64,000 nt of DNA, from positions 1,893,485-1,957,484 of the forward strand of contig JALDQW010000001.1 in assembly GCA_031316255.1 (NCBI GenBank), read 5' to 3'. Of this stretch, positions 56,001 through 64,000 are shown one piece after another; within the stretch, counting starts at the first letter, position 1; every line of letters starts with the position of its first letter. The notes below the pieces were generated by a model. The model saw only the letters and a list, made by a program, of their open reading frames with translations. It was not told the origin of the DNA and made no database searches. This stretch comes from Nitrosomonas sp. (GTDB lineage: Bacteria; Pseudomonadota; Gammaproteobacteria; Burkholderiales; Nitrosomonadaceae). The position numbers and the translations under genes were made by a program.

Positions 56001-59000
56001 GCCGTGTCACCGGAGATATTGACAGACGCATCAACTGCGGTCAGCCAATTGTCTATAGTTTGGATATCATAGACCGTGCCAAAAGATGATTGCGTGCCGA
56101 GCTGATTGTATATGCCGTACATGACCGAATCATCGCCATTGCTCACGTGAACGGTAAATGACGTTGCCGAAGTGATTTCGACATTCGCTGTGGTTTGCAA
56201 GTTATAAGAGGCAGAATCGCCACCAATCATGGTCAGCTTTGATGCATCAATATCGTTGTTTGCGCCGGGGTTCTTGAAGAAGTTTGTGCCGGTTACAAGC
56301 AAGTTATGATTGGGCGCATCGTATACGGCGGAGACGATATTTGGTACCGCTACGTTGCTGACGGTGATGCCGTTTCCGGTTGTGTCGGAAATATCGTTTG
56401 CTGCAGGTGCGCCGGTTAACCAATTATCCGCGGCGGCCAGATTGTAGGTGACTGCGCCACCCGATGTGGTTCCGTTTTTGTTGAGCAAACCATTGACATT
56501 AAGCTGGTCGATTGTGCTTAAGGTTAGTGTTGCCGAAGTTGCTGAAGTGATGTCGACATCGCTGGTGTCCGTCAGCGCATAGCTTCCCCAATCTCCTGTG
56601 ATTGTCAGCAATGAGGCATCGAGGTCATTCGTTGCACCGAATTGGCTGACAAAATTGGTGCCGGTAATAACAAGCTGACCAGTGCTGACATCGTAAGTTG
56701 CCGAGGTGATTGTGGGTACGGCATAGTTGCTGACTGTAATTGCATTGGTAGCGTCCGATATATCTGGTGTGGCGGATGTTTGTGTCATCCAGTTATCAGC
56801 TGCAGCCAGATTAAAGGTGGTTCCATCATCGGATGCAGTGCCATCTCTATTCAGTAGTGATTCGACATGAGTCAGGTCTGCGCCAGTTAATGTCACGGTA
56901 AACTGGGTTGTCGAGTCGATTTCGACATCGGTAGCACTGGTTAATGTATAGGTTGCGCCACCTTCGCCAGTAACCGTGAGCAAAGAGACATCAACATCAT
57001 TTGCTGCGCCAGTTTTAGCGACAAAATTGATGCCGGTTACTACGAGATGATTGTTGTTGTAGTCGTAGGTTGCGCTGGTAATCTTGGGGTTTGCGTCGAC
57101 GGTTACTGTTGAACTGATAGATAACGCGGCAGTATCATCGCCGCCATTTGCCGTGCCGCCGTTGTCTTTTAGGCTGGTAATGGTCACGACGCGGTTGCTG
57201 GTGTTCGGGGAATTGCTGTTGTTCTGATAACTGATGGCATTGACCAGGGTTTGCGTGGCAGCGGTTGACAGGGTGCCACCCGTGAGAGAGATCGTGGCAG
57301 TCGTGCCGACTACGGACACACTGTAACTCAGGCTGTTGGTGGTAGTGGTGCCTGAAGTGCCGTGGGTCAGGACAATGGCTGTGCCGTCGGTATTGAGTAT
57401 TTCATTAGACCCATCATTGACGTTGGTTACCGTGAGCGTTAATGCTGACAATGTTTGCCCGCTTTCGATGGTGGAAACGGATGTGCTACTGAATAGGCTG
57501 GCTGCTGCGCCACCTTCGGTGAATGTGGGATTGGAGCCAGTGGCGGTCAAGCTGGGTTCGTCGTTAACGCCGACCACCGTGACGGTAGAGGCGATCGCCA
57601 ATGCAGCGGTATTATCACCGCCGTTCGCTGTGCCACCACTGTCGGTCATGCTGGTAATAGTTATGACGCGGTTACTGGTGTTTGGAGTGTTGCTGTTATT
57701 CTGATAGCTCAAGGCATCGATCAGGGTTTGCGTCGCCGCAGTGGACATAGTTCCACCAGAGAGCGTCACTGTAGCAGTCGTACCGGCAACGGTAACGCTG
57801 TAACTCAGGCTATTGGTGGCAGTAGTACCACTTGTACCATGCGTCAAAACAATGGCTGTGCCGTCGGTATTGAGTATTTCATTAGACCCATCATTGACGT
57901 TGGTTACCGTGAGTGTTAACGCAGACAATGTTTGTCCGCTTTCGATTGTGGAAGCAGATGCGCCACTGAACAGGCTGGCTGCCGCGCCGCCTTCGGTAAA
58001 GGTCGAGTTGGAACCCGTGGCAGTCAAGCTGGGTTCGTCGTTGACACCGACCACCGTGACGGTAGAAGCCACAGCCAATGCTGCCGTGTCATCGCCGCCG
58101 TTTGCCGTGCCGCCGCTGTCTTGCACACTGGTAATCGTTACCACCCGATTACTGGTACTGGGATCATTCGAAGTGTTCTGGTAACTGATGGCATTGACCA
58201 GGGTTTGCGTGGCTGCCGTTGACATAGTCCCGCCGGTTAACGCCACGGTAGCCGTGCTACCCACTACGGTGACCGCGTAACTCAAACTATTCGTGGCGGT
58301 TGTGCCGCTGGTTCCGTGGGTTAAAACGATTACAGAGCCATCCAGATTTAAACGCTCGTTTATACCGTTTGCCAGATTGGTGACCGTTAAGGTCATGGAT
58401 TTAATCGTTTGCCCCGATTCGACCGTGCTGATGCTGGTGCCGCTGAACAAACTGGCGGCTGCGCCACCTTCGGTAAAGGTCGGATTGCTGCCAGTTGCGG
58501 TTAAGGTCGGCTCGTCGTTGTTTTGTACCATGGTCACTGTCGATGCAATCGATAAGGCTACCGTGTTATCGCCGCCGTTAGCTGTGCCACCGCTGTCTTG
58601 CATTGCGGTGATCGTCACCACTCGGTTGCTGGTATTAGGTGTATTACTATTATTCTGATAACTCATGGCATTAACCATGGTTTGCGTGGCGGCGGTTGAC
58701 ATCGTGCCGCCGGTTAACGACACCGTGGCGGTGCTACCCACTACACTGACGCTGTAATTCAAATTGTTAGTTGCCGTCGTGCCATTGGTGCCGTGCGTTA
58801 AAATAATCGTTGCACCATCCACATTAAGGCGTTCATTGCTGCCATCAGCCAGATTGGTAACCGTCATCGTCATCGCCTGGATGTCCTGGCCACCTTCTAT
58901 CGTGCTGGCACTGGCACCGCTGAACAGACTGGCTGCTGCACCGCCTTCGGTAAAAGTCGGGTTGCTACTGGTTGCGGTCAAAGTCGGTTCATCGTTTACT

Positions 59001-60517
59001 CTGGTAATCGATATAGTTCGCGTGTCTGAACTGCTGGCACTATTTTTATCTGTGGCAGTAAATGTGACCGTGCGGGAAGTACCTGGATTCTCCGAACTGG
59101 AAATGAAGCGAATCGACTGCAAGACTTCCTGTACATTGGCGTTGGTTGCATCGGAATCAAAGGTAATGGTTAATTTGGTGGCGCCGGTGACTGTACCACC
59201 ACTGGCGTTTAAATCACCAATGTCGACGCCATTGGCAAAGATATTGGTGCCGCTGATAGTGATCGCCGTACCATCACCATCGGTATCACTGATGGATGTC
59301 GTATCCGTCCCTTCAGCATTAAGTGTGGTCTGTACTTCCAAGGTGCCGCCATCCCAATCTGCATCGCCATCGGCATCACTGACTGTTGCTGCCGAATCGA
59401 TTTGCGTGGCTGCATCACCTTCTGTGTATGACAAGGCCGCGTTATCAATGGAAATGGTGGGACTGGCGTTTACGACTAAATCATATGAAAAGTCGTCAAA
59501 AGCGTCTGGTCCGCCGATATCGAAATCAACTGAACTGATTTCTAGGACATCAACAACAGTTGCACCTCCCACAAAGGCGGCTTGTTGTAATTGCGAGTTA
59601 TCTGCACCTAAAGTAACAGTCCCAACTGTTGAGCCATTGAGCTTGCCTGTTACGGTCACACTTTGTGTGTCCGACCATAACCTGATGCTGTTAAATACAA
59701 AATCGGAGGCATCCGATTTGGCTATGGTAAAGCGTTCTGCTGTTCCTGTGTTTGTGGGCGTGACTCCTGCACCGCTGTCCGGTTTGATTCCGCCGGTGCT
59801 GCCTACGCCAATATTATTTTGCCAGGCAAAATCACCACCCTCTCCATCACCAGTAAACGTATAGGTAAAACCATTTAAAGTAAATGAAGTGGCAAAGCCG
59901 CCCGCAAAGTTTGGATCAGTATTAAAATTTTCTACCTGAGTGGCTAAGGTACCTTTGTATGCAGTGATTATTTCATGATTAAAGGCAATGGCGGATTGTA
60001 TGTGTCCGGCTTCAATTGTTAAGTTCCAATCAGCGCTTTCTTCATTGAAGCCAGTCAGATTGTGAGAAGCGGCGATATTGCAAGAAGTAATAGTAGCCAG
60101 TTCTTTAACAAATGAGAAACCCGTTTTACCTTTTCCAACATTGCAACCATAAATCAGAATATCCGAGTTATGGTTGAGTGCTGCCTGCCAGGTGAAAAGT
60201 GCCTGCTGATATTTTTTTAGTGTGGCTGTTGAGAGTACACTGTTGCCTAGTGTGATGTGGCCCGCGTTTCCATGTGAAACAATATGGAGTGCATCAAGAT
60301 TGGTGTGTTGCCGGAGGATTTCTGTTAGCTGTAATATTCCGTCTTGCTGAGCATTCAGAAGGTGAACCGCAATGCCAGACCTGACGTGATCAATCAGTAT
60401 TTGATAATCATCGATGCTTTGATCGATAACAACAATTTCTTTTGGTTTAGATATGTTGCAGGAAATACTGGGATAGTTAATGGTTCTGATGTCCGTTTCT
60501 AGAGCTGAATTGACCAT
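53039..60517 (-). CDS. giant DUF4347/repeat/RTX-type surface protein
   Basis: 2492 residues. From the N-terminus: a DUF4347 domain (IVVIDQSIDDYQILIDHV, LHIVSHGNAGHITLGN, ILIYGCNVGKGKTG; residues ~25-190), a lectin-like segment (~195-355), one ~155-residue cadherin-like block, four repeats of ~159 residues each starting DEPTLTATGSNPTFTEGGA (DNA ~57085-59005), six repeats of ~122-126 residues starting ITSATYD (about 54850-57090), a Gly-rich linker, an RTX calcium block with DDDILFGGGGDDTIGSLGGN and GGAGHDILSGGAGNDALNGG (about 54000-54260), and DUF4214-like helices to the end. No N-terminal signal peptide, so type I secretion through an RTX signal is likely; the transporter is not adjacent. It is probably an adhesin/biofilm protein. 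No in-frame stop despite the heavy repetition. Confidence 0.85.
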   Translation of the reverse strand: MVNSALETDIRTINYPSISCNISKPKEIVVIDQSIDDYQILIDHVRSGIAVHLLNAQQDGILQLTEILRQHTNLDALHIVSHGNAGHITLGNSVLSTATLKKYQQALFTWQAALNHNSDILIYGCNVGKGKTGFSFVKELATITSCNIAASHNLTGFNEESADWNLTIEAGHIQSAIAFNHEIITAYKGTLATQVENFNTDPNFAGGFATSFTLNGFTYTFTGDGEGGDFAWQNNIGVGSTGGIKPDSGAGVTPTNTGTAERFTIAKSDASDFVFNSIRLWSDTQSVTVTGKLNGSTVGTVTLGADNSQLQQAAFVGGATVVDVLEISSVDFDIGGPDAFDDFSYDLVVNASPTISIDNAALSYTEGDAATQIDSAATVSDADGDADWDGGTLEVQTTLNAEGTDTTSISDTDGDGTAITISGTNIFANGVDIGDLNASGGTVTGATKLTITFDSDATNANVQEVLQSIRFISSSENPGTSRTVTFTATDKNSASSSDTRTISITRVNDEPTLTATSSNPTFTEGGAAASLFSGASASTIEGGQDIQAMTMTVTNLADGSNERLNVDGATIILTHGTNGTTATNNLNYSVSVVGSTATVSLTGGTMSTAATQTMVNAMSYQNNSNTPNTSNRVVTITAMQDSGGTANGGDNTVALSIASTVTMVQNNDEPTLTATGSNPTFTEGGAAASLFSGTSISTVESGQTIKSMTLTVTNLANGINERLNLDGSVIVLTHGTSGTTATNSLSYAVTVVGSTATVALTGGTMSTAATQTLVNAISYQNTSNDPSTSNRVVTITSVQDSGGTANGGDDTAALAVASTVTVVGVNDEPSLTATGSNSTFTEGGAAASLFSGASASTIESGQTLSALTLTVTNVNDGSNEILNTDGTAIVLTHGTSGTTATNSLSYSVTVAGTTATVTLSGGTMSTAATQTLIDALSYQNNSNTPNTSNRVITITSMTDSGGTANGGDNTAALAIASTVTVVGVNDEPSLTATGSNPTFTEGGAAASLFSSTSVSTIESGQTLSALTLTVTNVNDGSNEILNTDGTAIVLTHGTSGTTTTNSLSYSVSVVGTTATISLTGGTLSTAATQTLVNAISYQNNSNSPNTSNRVVTITSLKDNGGTANGGDDTAALSISSTVTVDANPKITSATYDYNNNHLVVTGINFVAKTGAANDVDVSLLTVTGEGGATYTLTSATDVEIDSTTQFTVTLTGADLTHVESLLNRDGTASDDGTTFNLAAADNWMTQTSATPDISDATNAITVSNYAVPTITSATYDVSTGQLVITGTNFVSQFGATNDLDASLLTITGDWGSYALTDTSDVDITSATSATLTLSTIDQLNVNGLLNKNGTTSGGAVTYNLAAADNWLTGAPAANDISDTTGNGITVSNVAVPNIVSAVYDAPNHNLLVTGTNFFKNPGANNDIDASKLTMIGGDSASYNLQTTANVEITSATSFTVHVSNGDDSVMYGIYNQLGTQSSFGTVYDIQTIDNWLTAVDASVNISGDTAEGGVNVTINPMFTASTYNATTGVLVVTGSNFEADAGGDDIDVSQLTFTGEGGGTYTLTDSADVELDSTSQFTVTLSATDKAAVNLLLNKIGTSSVGGTTYNLSAADDWCACPSTAPFDISDTSGISVSNVPVPAITSATYDANSGALVVTGSGFLNAGGATNDIIANTFTFTGEGGETYTLTDTANVDITSSTAFTLTLSATDKAAVNQIINKDGTTSTSGTTYNLAAAEDWAAGADAAVNIVDATGNGITASNVATPTITSATYNTGTGVLAVTGTGLPKLTGTTNDIDASLLTLTGLGGGTYTLTDTADVDITSATAFTLTLSATDKAAVNALLNTNGTTASDATTYNLAAAEDWAAGADAAVNVADATGNGITVTVVTPPSGGGGGGAIAPDPTETPIVTTETVDGVTVSKQTESDGSTTLTVSIIDSTRIDEPDTLSETHADIPILINGSGDPILTVSLPIGVGLTVNGQAEPMNTQDAITDLVQRIEQTTTTDSETLLNMTVHGQDFIASLAADEIVSVQTITPLISDTNPPGQPIIITGSDFPGGGKLALIIDASNLPSGTVIQLDNVAFAAITGAVRVVGGAGENFVVGDHQNQFIVLGADDDILFGGGGDDTIGSLGGNDQTHGDDGNDVVYGGAGHDILSGGAGNDALNGGLGFDIAVQAGRSSDYAIQIDGNHVTLTHNDGVVDVLTDIELIQFETGPNLAVAYSGNEAVAHHLAKTWLGRDLTTTEVDAMQNWSGTDVSRIVDDFLNLPEAVGLQQKTTDELLAGLNDNPDILRLDSVRNLTGGNSDNQGYLPLGLALNVDGGGGHDVLKMHGGREDVHLERINDSVEITRLEDGAMLSLRNVEMIAFDSGENVLLAHNQVEGILGRLFQTFFDRDATIGEWQLGRKAIADHVNPKIILDWFQNNSSLNDLDNTDYIQALYSQTFGRSATETELNQQQLRLENGEITREWLAVDVANSNEAVAVIGSVILLDEGL

Positions 60518-60607
60518 GTTCTTACTCCGACTAAAATAGCTTGCATGTATTTTGATGAAAGTCGGAATAATATTTGTTTTTATTCAGATATGAGACATGC
60601 AAAAGAG

Positions 60608-61399
60608 CTATATATCGGGTGTTATTCTTTCTTGTTCATGCTTAGTGATGAAGCGCTGTACCATGGTTTCCATTTCAGTTGGCAGATTGATGAACTTGCA
60701 GCCAGCCCGTTTACATAACTGACCGTTTTTAAGTGTTATCTCATAGGTGGTTTTTACCTCAATGGTTGCAATAATGGTTCCAAACCCGCGCAAATTGATT
60801 TGACAATCATGATAAATGATTCCTGGTTCAAAGCTGATTACCGGATGATGATCGATGACGCCAATGCCGCCACAGCTTATATCAATTAATGCAATCTCTG
60901 CTTTGAAAGGTACTTCTTTCTGGGGTATAGGAATAATGCATTTGAGAGGCTTAGTAATAGGAGCAGGTATGCGATAATAGCTTCTTCTTTGCATGCGAAT
61001 CAAAGACTCAGGCAGCTTGACTGCAAACACTTCACGATTCTCGTAATGTGTACTTCTGATTTGATTGCAGGTAAATTCTATTTTGATTCTGTCTTGTGAG
61101 GTAATGAAAGTTAAATTTGTAGAGTTTAGGGTTGATTCATTAATTTCTGGTTCAAGACCATAATCAACCAGCATTTCATCTTGATTATTATCTATAGCAA
61201 TTATGGAAGTTAATATAAAGCGATTACTTTGATCGAAATAGAGTGTGACCAGAGTATTCTTTCTCATGATTTTTTGGAGAATATGGAATATCTCTATCTT
61301 TGAATGAATACGGCAAGTTTCAATATCGCTTGGAGAAGAATTGTTCCGACTATCGATGTTTGTGGAATCTGTGTTGTGAATTGATTCAGTCATTGTCAA
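60608..61399 (-). CDS. PilZ-domain flagellar brake protein (YcgR-like)
   Basis: 263 residues. N-terminal YcgR-type domain (SKIEIFHILQKIMRKNTLVT, EINESTLNSTNLTFITSQDR) and C-terminal PilZ with the c-di-GMP motif RMQRRSYYRIP (RxxxR) and DISCGGIGVIDHHP (D/NxSxxG). YcgR binds c-di-GMP and slows the flagellar motor. It is placed at the end of a flagellar gene block on the minus strand, which supports that job. Confidence 0.88.
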   Translation of the reverse strand: MTMTESIHNTDSTNIDSRNNSSPSDIETCRIHSKIEIFHILQKIMRKNTLVTLYFDQSNRFILTSIIAIDNNQDEMLVDYGLEPEINESTLNSTNLTFITSQDRIKIEFTCNQIRSTHYENREVFAVKLPESLIRMQRRSYYRIPAPITKPLKCIIPIPQKEVPFKAEIALIDISCGGIGVIDHHPVISFEPGIIYHDCQINLRGFGTIIATIEVKTTYEITLKNGQLCKRAGCKFINLPTEMETMVQRFITKHEQERITPDI

Positions 61400-61443
61400 C
61401 GCTCCAGATTTTCTGGTAACTAAATGTCAGTAACATGCCGATT

Positions 61444-61713
61444 TTAGTTATTATTTTGTTCCAAGCGATAAAGCCAGGCCAATAATTCTGCTACAGCAAC
61501 ATAGAGCTGAGGAGGAATCCTGTCATCCAGATCAATTTGCATCAGTAATGCTACTAACTCCGTCGATTCATGCACGTAGATACCTGATTCTTTGGCGAGT
61601 TTAATAATTTCTTGTGCGATCAACCCGCGTCCTTTTGCGATCACCTTGGGTGCGGCTTGTCCTTCGCGGTATGCAAGTGCTACAGCCTTAAGATTCGCTT
61701 CATTCTCAGTCAT
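61444..61713 (-). CDS. FlhB-like C-terminal domain protein (FlhX/FhlB type)
   Basis: 89 residues from the ATG at 61713, overlapping the end of fliK by 8 bases. It corresponds to the cytoplasmic tail of FlhB/EscU without the membrane part: LKAVALAYREGQAAPKVIAK, GRGLIAQEIIKLAKESGIYV and DDRIPPQLYVAVAELLAWLY. The NPTH autocleavage motif is absent. Such stand-alone FlhB tails (FlhX) accompany flagellar genes and may replace the FlhB C-terminus in export switching. Confidence 0.85.
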   Translation of the reverse strand: MTENEANLKAVALAYREGQAAPKVIAKGRGLIAQEIIKLAKESGIYVHESTELVALLMQIDLDDRIPPQLYVAVAELLAWLYRLEQNNN

Positions 61714-62713
61714 TGTGATGTATGTCAAGTGACTGAATTGCAAGACCTGCTGTGTGCATGTTTTTTTTGAGATGAATTTGGTTTGTCTTAAGTAGTTGGG
61801 CGGTTTGATTACTTTCTGTATTCATTGAAACCCGAATCTCCCGGAAGTTAAGCGATAGGGATATTGTAATTTTTCCGAGTTCCGGCAGTGTCAGGCTTAA
61901 TTTTGTTTTCCATTGATTTGTTGCATTCCCATCGATATTTTTGTGAGTCGCATTATCTTCATAAATATGCCATTGTATTTGCTGTCCATTCCATATTTCG
62001 CCATTCCAGACGATATGGCTAGTTTCCAAAGTCAAAAGTTGTTGCTGGACAAGTGATAAACTTTGTGAGTTAACTGGCATAGCCGAAGTTGTTGCTGAGG
62101 TAACCGTAGAAGACGCGCTTTTTATTTTTCCTTGTGGTTCTTGTTGCAGTTCTTCAAGTTTATGTTTGCCGTTAATCCATTTTGACAAATGGGATTCATA
62201 GAATAACCCACTTTGCTGAATTGTTTTCTGCAATAACAAAGGTAATTCGGGGCTTTTTATAGATGAACTGGTAAGTATTGAAGTATTATTGATGGGCATG
62301 CTTGAGGGTGTGGACTGTCCTGTATCTTGTGTTAGGCCATTCAGGAATCTTCCAGTTGTACTGATTGTGGCATTATTCTTTATAGTATTAATGAAGTTTT
62401 CAGGTTGTAGAACAAATCTAAGTTTGGGTTGATGTGATATGAATACAAGTTCTATTTTGTCACCCGGTTTTATTTTTTCTGGTAGATGCATCTGAAATAA
62501 TTTATTTGAAATCAGTACATTGAAATTTCCGTTACTGAGGCGCGTATCGACAACGGCCTGATATTTCTGGCCTTGTATAAAATCGTGCGAGGTATTTCTA
62601 GAATCGGCTGCGGTTAAAACTGATGTAACAGCTGCAACTGGTTTGATGGGTGTAACTGTATTTACTTGCGTTTGTTGTGAAAGTTGGTCAGTTTTTGTAG
62701 TGATAGGAATCAT
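61706..62713 (-). CDS. fliK: flagellar hook-length control protein FliK
   Basis: 335 residues. The middle is low-complexity (Ser/Thr/Gln-rich), and the C-terminus carries the conserved Flg_hook region: QWKTKLSLTLPELGKITISL, SLNFREIRVSMNTESNQTAQ and LHLKKN-type ending (IHLKKNMHTAGLAIQSLDIH). FliK measures hook length and switches export to filament proteins. Divergent in sequence as usual for FliK; the neighbours fliT, fliS, fliD and the FlhB-like gene support the call. Confidence 0.8.
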   Translation of the reverse strand: MIPITTKTDQLSQQTQVNTVTPIKPVAAVTSVLTAADSRNTSHDFIQGQKYQAVVDTRLSNGNFNVLISNKLFQMHLPEKIKPGDKIELVFISHQPKLRFVLQPENFINTIKNNATISTTGRFLNGLTQDTGQSTPSSMPINNTSILTSSSIKSPELPLLLQKTIQQSGLFYESHLSKWINGKHKLEELQQEPQGKIKSASSTVTSATTSAMPVNSQSLSLVQQQLLTLETSHIVWNGEIWNGQQIQWHIYEDNATHKNIDGNATNQWKTKLSLTLPELGKITISLSLNFREIRVSMNTESNQTAQLLKTNQIHLKKNMHTAGLAIQSLDIHHND

Positions 62714-62785
62714 GATTGTGATTGCATCGAAAAACTTTTCCTTTGTTTGCGTATACTATAAAAACAAACAAGGATTTAGGCTGGA

Positions 62786-63124
62786 CTAGTAAAAAATATG
62801 GCCGTTCTCATAAGCTTGTTGCAGATTTCGTTTGCGTTCGCTTGTGCAGAGAATATCTTGTAATTTTTCCATCCAAGGCTCGGTAATTGACCTGATTTGT
62901 GCATCATCATCAAGTACTTGATGAATAATTTTTAATTTTTGTTGTTGTTGTTCGTGATTTAATACCGGTTCTTGCGCATTGATTTTGAGTTCATTTGTTA
63001 ATCGTTTGCATTCCTGCTCTAACTTTACCAATTTGTCCCAATCGCTATTCTGTGCAGCTACTAGCATTTTGTGCGTGGTAGCTAGAATATCTTCGTATAT
63101 ATTAATAACTTGTGAGCTATTCAT
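62786..63124 (-). CDS. fliT: flagellar protein FliT-like chaperone
   Basis: 112 residues from the ATG at 63124, with AGAAGG nine bases before; the frame extends upstream to 63196 without signal. All-helical: VINIYEDILATTHKMLVAAQ, NSDWDKLVKLEQECKRLTNE, and a terminal KRNLQQAYENGHIFY. The gene follows fliS, its usual place, and FliT is the export chaperone for the cap protein FliD (encoded upstream). Confidence 0.8.
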   Translation of the reverse strand: MNSSQVINIYEDILATTHKMLVAAQNSDWDKLVKLEQECKRLTNELKINAQEPVLNHEQQQQKLKIIHQVLDDDAQIRSITEPWMEKLQDILCTSERKRNLQQAYENGHIFY

Positions 63125-63205
63125 TTTGTGGGAACCTTCTGGTATGTGCGTGAATATGATCAAATGGTAATTTTTATTTTTTGTGATGAATATCACCTGT
63201 GTTTT

Positions 63206-63592
63206 CTATGCTATGGCTTTCCATGCATCATGTAATTCATTTAATAATTGGCTAACTTCGTTGATGATCTCAATATCGTTGTTGAGATTTGCAATTAATA
63301 AGCGATTAGTCATATAGTCATAGAGCGCCTGAAGATGAAGCGCTAATTCACCGCCTGCGTTCATGTCCAAGCTGGCTTTTAAGCCATGATCAATAATCAT
63401 GATTGCTTTTGAAAGCATCTCGCCCTTTTTGGCAATTTCATTGTGGCGTATATGCAGCTTAGCTTTTGCAAGTGCTTCCTGTACGCCTTCAAACAACATT
63501 AGGATTAATTTATGTGGATTGGCTGACTCAACGCCTGTTTCAACGCCTATCTTCTGGTATGCAGAAATAGGGCTAGTCGTGGTTGCGTACAT
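63206..63592 (-). CDS. fliS: flagellin chaperone FliS
   Basis: 128 residues, standard length. FliS motifs: AYQKIGVETGVESANPHKLI, LMLFEGVQEALAKAKLHIRH, KAIMIIDHGLKASLDMNAGG, and a MTNRLLIANLNNDIEIINEV helix. It binds the C-terminus of flagellin to keep it unfolded for export. Located between fliD and fliT on the minus strand. Confidence 0.93.
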   Translation of the reverse strand: MYATTTSPISAYQKIGVETGVESANPHKLILMLFEGVQEALAKAKLHIRHNEIAKKGEMLSKAIMIIDHGLKASLDMNAGGELALHLQALYDYMTNRLLIANLNNDIEIINEVSQLLNELHDAWKAIA

Positions 63593-63639
63593 TAATTCTT
63601 CCTTTAAGAATGTTTCTAATTAATTGTTCGGTGTTAGAA

Positions 63640-64000
63640 CTAATTATTATCAATCGTCGGTAGTCTGGATAACTGCTGCTGTAAAAAATTACTTGTTTGT
63701 GTCATGCTGGCAATCATGGTATCTAAAGCAGAAAACTGCGCGCGTATTCGCGCTTCAATATCATCGAGACGTCGAAATAAAACTTCACGCTGATCATTAA
63801 TATCATCGATTTTTGAATTTAATCCATCAATCCGGTTATCGATTAGTTTGCCGTCAAACATTTTGGTAATGGCTTGGTCGAGTTTCGCTGCAAATCCGTG
63901 TGCAAAATCAATTGCTCCACGTGAGCCGGTGCTGCCCCCCGTGATTTTGATGACCAGGCCATTACTGTCACCCGTTCCAGTTAGGAATTGTCCGGAGCCT
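63640..64000 (-). CDS. fliD: flagellar cap protein FliD, C-terminal part
   Basis: About 119 codons are present; the gene continues beyond the right edge. The frame reads SGQFLTGTGDSNGLVIKITG, then DFAHGFAAKLDQAITKMFDG, and ends with the coiled FliD tail NRIDGLNSKIDDINDQREVL, FRRLDDIEARIRAQFSALDT and MTQTSNFLQQQLSRLP, matching the FliD C-terminal signature. FliD caps the growing filament. The order fliD-fliS-fliT is standard. Confidence 0.92.
   Translation of the reverse strand, partial: GSGQFLTGTGDSNGLVIKITGGSTGSRGAIDFAHGFAAKLDQAITKMFDGKLIDNRIDGLNSKIDDINDQREVLFRRLDDIEARIRAQFSALDTMIASMTQTSNFLQQQLSRLPTIDNN

Noticed and set aside
58764-59864. 366-codon plus-strand frame opposite the giant adhesin
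   Set aside because: Antisense shadow of strongly repetitive, biased codons in the adhesin; Val/Ser/Pro-rich with no domain.

Overview
The window looks like chromosomal DNA of a betaproteobacterium, most likely a Nitrosomonas-type (Nitrosomonadaceae) organism. This is inferred from the gene content: pyrG/eno/ftsB, argH, ubiB-ubiJ, a flagellar fliD-fliS-fliT-fliK set, PEP-CTERM/exosortase-type proteins, and many small mobile relics between genes. No rRNA, tRNA or CRISPR array was recognised.

Region by region. 1-2.9 kb: end of an RND/MMPL exporter, a LolA-like periplasmic protein and an outer-membrane beta-barrel, an envelope export set. 2.9-7.0 kb: mobile zone with an IS1111-group IS110 element (possible guide-RNA region), a ParE/RelE toxin-antitoxin pair, an IS21 end relic and an IS701 element with a TTAG target duplication. 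7.0-10.6 kb (minus strand): an operon of HlyD-type adaptor, C39-peptidase ABC exporter and a 50-residue double-glycine-leader peptide with a Trp/His/Cys-rich core, apparently a complete peptide secretion system. 11.2-19.3 kb: a lipid-type biosynthetic cluster (fatty acyl-AMP ligase, acyl carrier protein, desaturase, alpha-oxoamine synthase, sulfotransferase, DUF1254 protein, ketosphinganine-reductase-like SDR), read here as a possible route to a sphingoid or sulfated aminolipid. 19.4-21.6 kb: ubiB and ubiJ. 21.9-24.8 kb: heme-motif DUF3365 protein, lipoprotein hydrolase, PIN-domain protein.

24.8-34 kb is an accessory 'graveyard': REP-associated transposase fragments, a 110-bp MITE, an Ala-rich orphan protein, an intact IS21 element, a truncated copy of the upstream hydrolase, a PEP-CTERM protein, a LamG protein, and an intact plus a broken GIY-YIG gene. 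34-44.9 kb: envelope and membrane genes (DUF3015, DUF4105, PhoD-like phosphatase, DUF2157, a second desaturase, HD-GYP, TIGR04073-like), with two more truncated N-terminal gene copies. 45-52 kb: core genes htpX, ftsB, eno, pyrG, a fructosamine kinase and argH. 52.3-60.5 kb: a membrane sensor-like protein and a 2492-residue DUF4347/RTX repeat adhesin. 60.6-64 kb: PilZ/YcgR, an FlhB-like tail, fliK, fliT, fliS and the end of fliD.

The most interesting systems are the peptide/exporter operon, the acyl-ACP/oxoamine-synthase/sulfotransferase cluster, a MITE family with matching terminal inverted repeats (one copy with a clear target duplication, another forming the C-terminus of the RND gene), and the recurrent pattern of truncated paralogues beside or near intact genes.
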